This document shows, in pieces, positions 5,002-5,063 of a stretch of 5,063 nt of DNA; within the stretch, counting starts at the first letter, position 1, and each line of letters starts with the position of its first letter. The notes under the pieces were generated by a model. The model was not told the DNA's origin, made no database searches, and was given only the letters and a program-made list of their open reading frames with translations. Source of the DNA: Deltaproteobacteria bacterium. Its GTDB lineage: Bacteria > DRYD01. Where the stretch lies: assembly GCA_028276365.1 (NCBI GenBank), contig JAPYWL010000075.1, forward strand, positions 1-5,063, written 5' to 3'. The translations under genes and the position numbers were made by a program.

Positions 5002-5063
5002 TTAGTTATCTAAATTACTTTTTTCCACTAAGGATTTAAGGATATTAAAATGATATTTATATT
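5002..5063 (-). CDS. C-terminal tail of an upstream gene, cut by the window
   Basis: An open minus-strand frame enters from the right edge and gives YKYHFNILKSLVEKSNLDN before TAA at 5004-5002. The other two frames on this strand meet stops at once or after 11 codons. The stop lies 2 nt before the ATG at 4999, a spacing typical of coupled operon genes. Only 19 residues are visible, so the product cannot be named, and a short open stretch alone is modest evidence. Confidence 0.5.
   Translation of the reverse strand, partial: YKYHFNILKSLVEKSNLDN

Overview
The window is a gene-dense, very AT-rich (far below 30% G+C by eye, not counted) piece of a bacterial chromosome. All recognisable genes lie on the minus strand, so the order of transcription runs from high to low coordinates. 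No rRNA, tRNA, insertion sequence or phage gene is visible. Every stop codon that can be seen is TAA. Tryptophan in the release-factor gene is TGG and a UGA-reading RF2 is encoded, so the standard bacterial code is in use. Lys, Ile and Asn dominate the proteins, as expected at this base composition.

In order of transcription: the last 19 codons of an unidentified gene (5063-5002); an unrecognised 240-residue protein starting 2 nt later (4999-4277); a half-size, four-helix TSUP/TauE-SafE-type membrane transporter (4227-3868); a 154-nt gap with an odd G-rich patch; a 171-residue single-pass membrane protein that may be LptC-like (3713-3198); peptide chain release factor 2, prfB (3179-2073); ribosome recycling factor, frr (2014-1448); a DUF47/PhoU-like protein (1407-784); and the first 240 codons of an Amj-type lipid II flippase (722-1, running off the left edge).

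The core is a translation-termination pair. RF2 releases the peptide at UAA/UGA and RRF then splits the post-termination ribosome, so prfB-frr in one transcript makes sense. The flanking genes are mostly envelope or transport functions: lipid II flipping, possible LPS-transport anchor, small-anion permease, phosphate-transport accessory. Spacing of 18-61 nt from the LptC-like gene to amj suggests one operon, possibly started in the 3714-3867 gap.

The organism cannot be fixed. A possible LptC points weakly to a diderm; low-GC lineages such as Aquificota, Fusobacteriota or diderm Firmicutes would fit, but this is inference. The least ordinary content lies between the genes: most junctions carry a short tandem or direct repeat, each with a different unit, and the 3817-3860 patch resembles a degenerate lone CRISPR repeat. 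No previously undescribed multi-gene system is evident.
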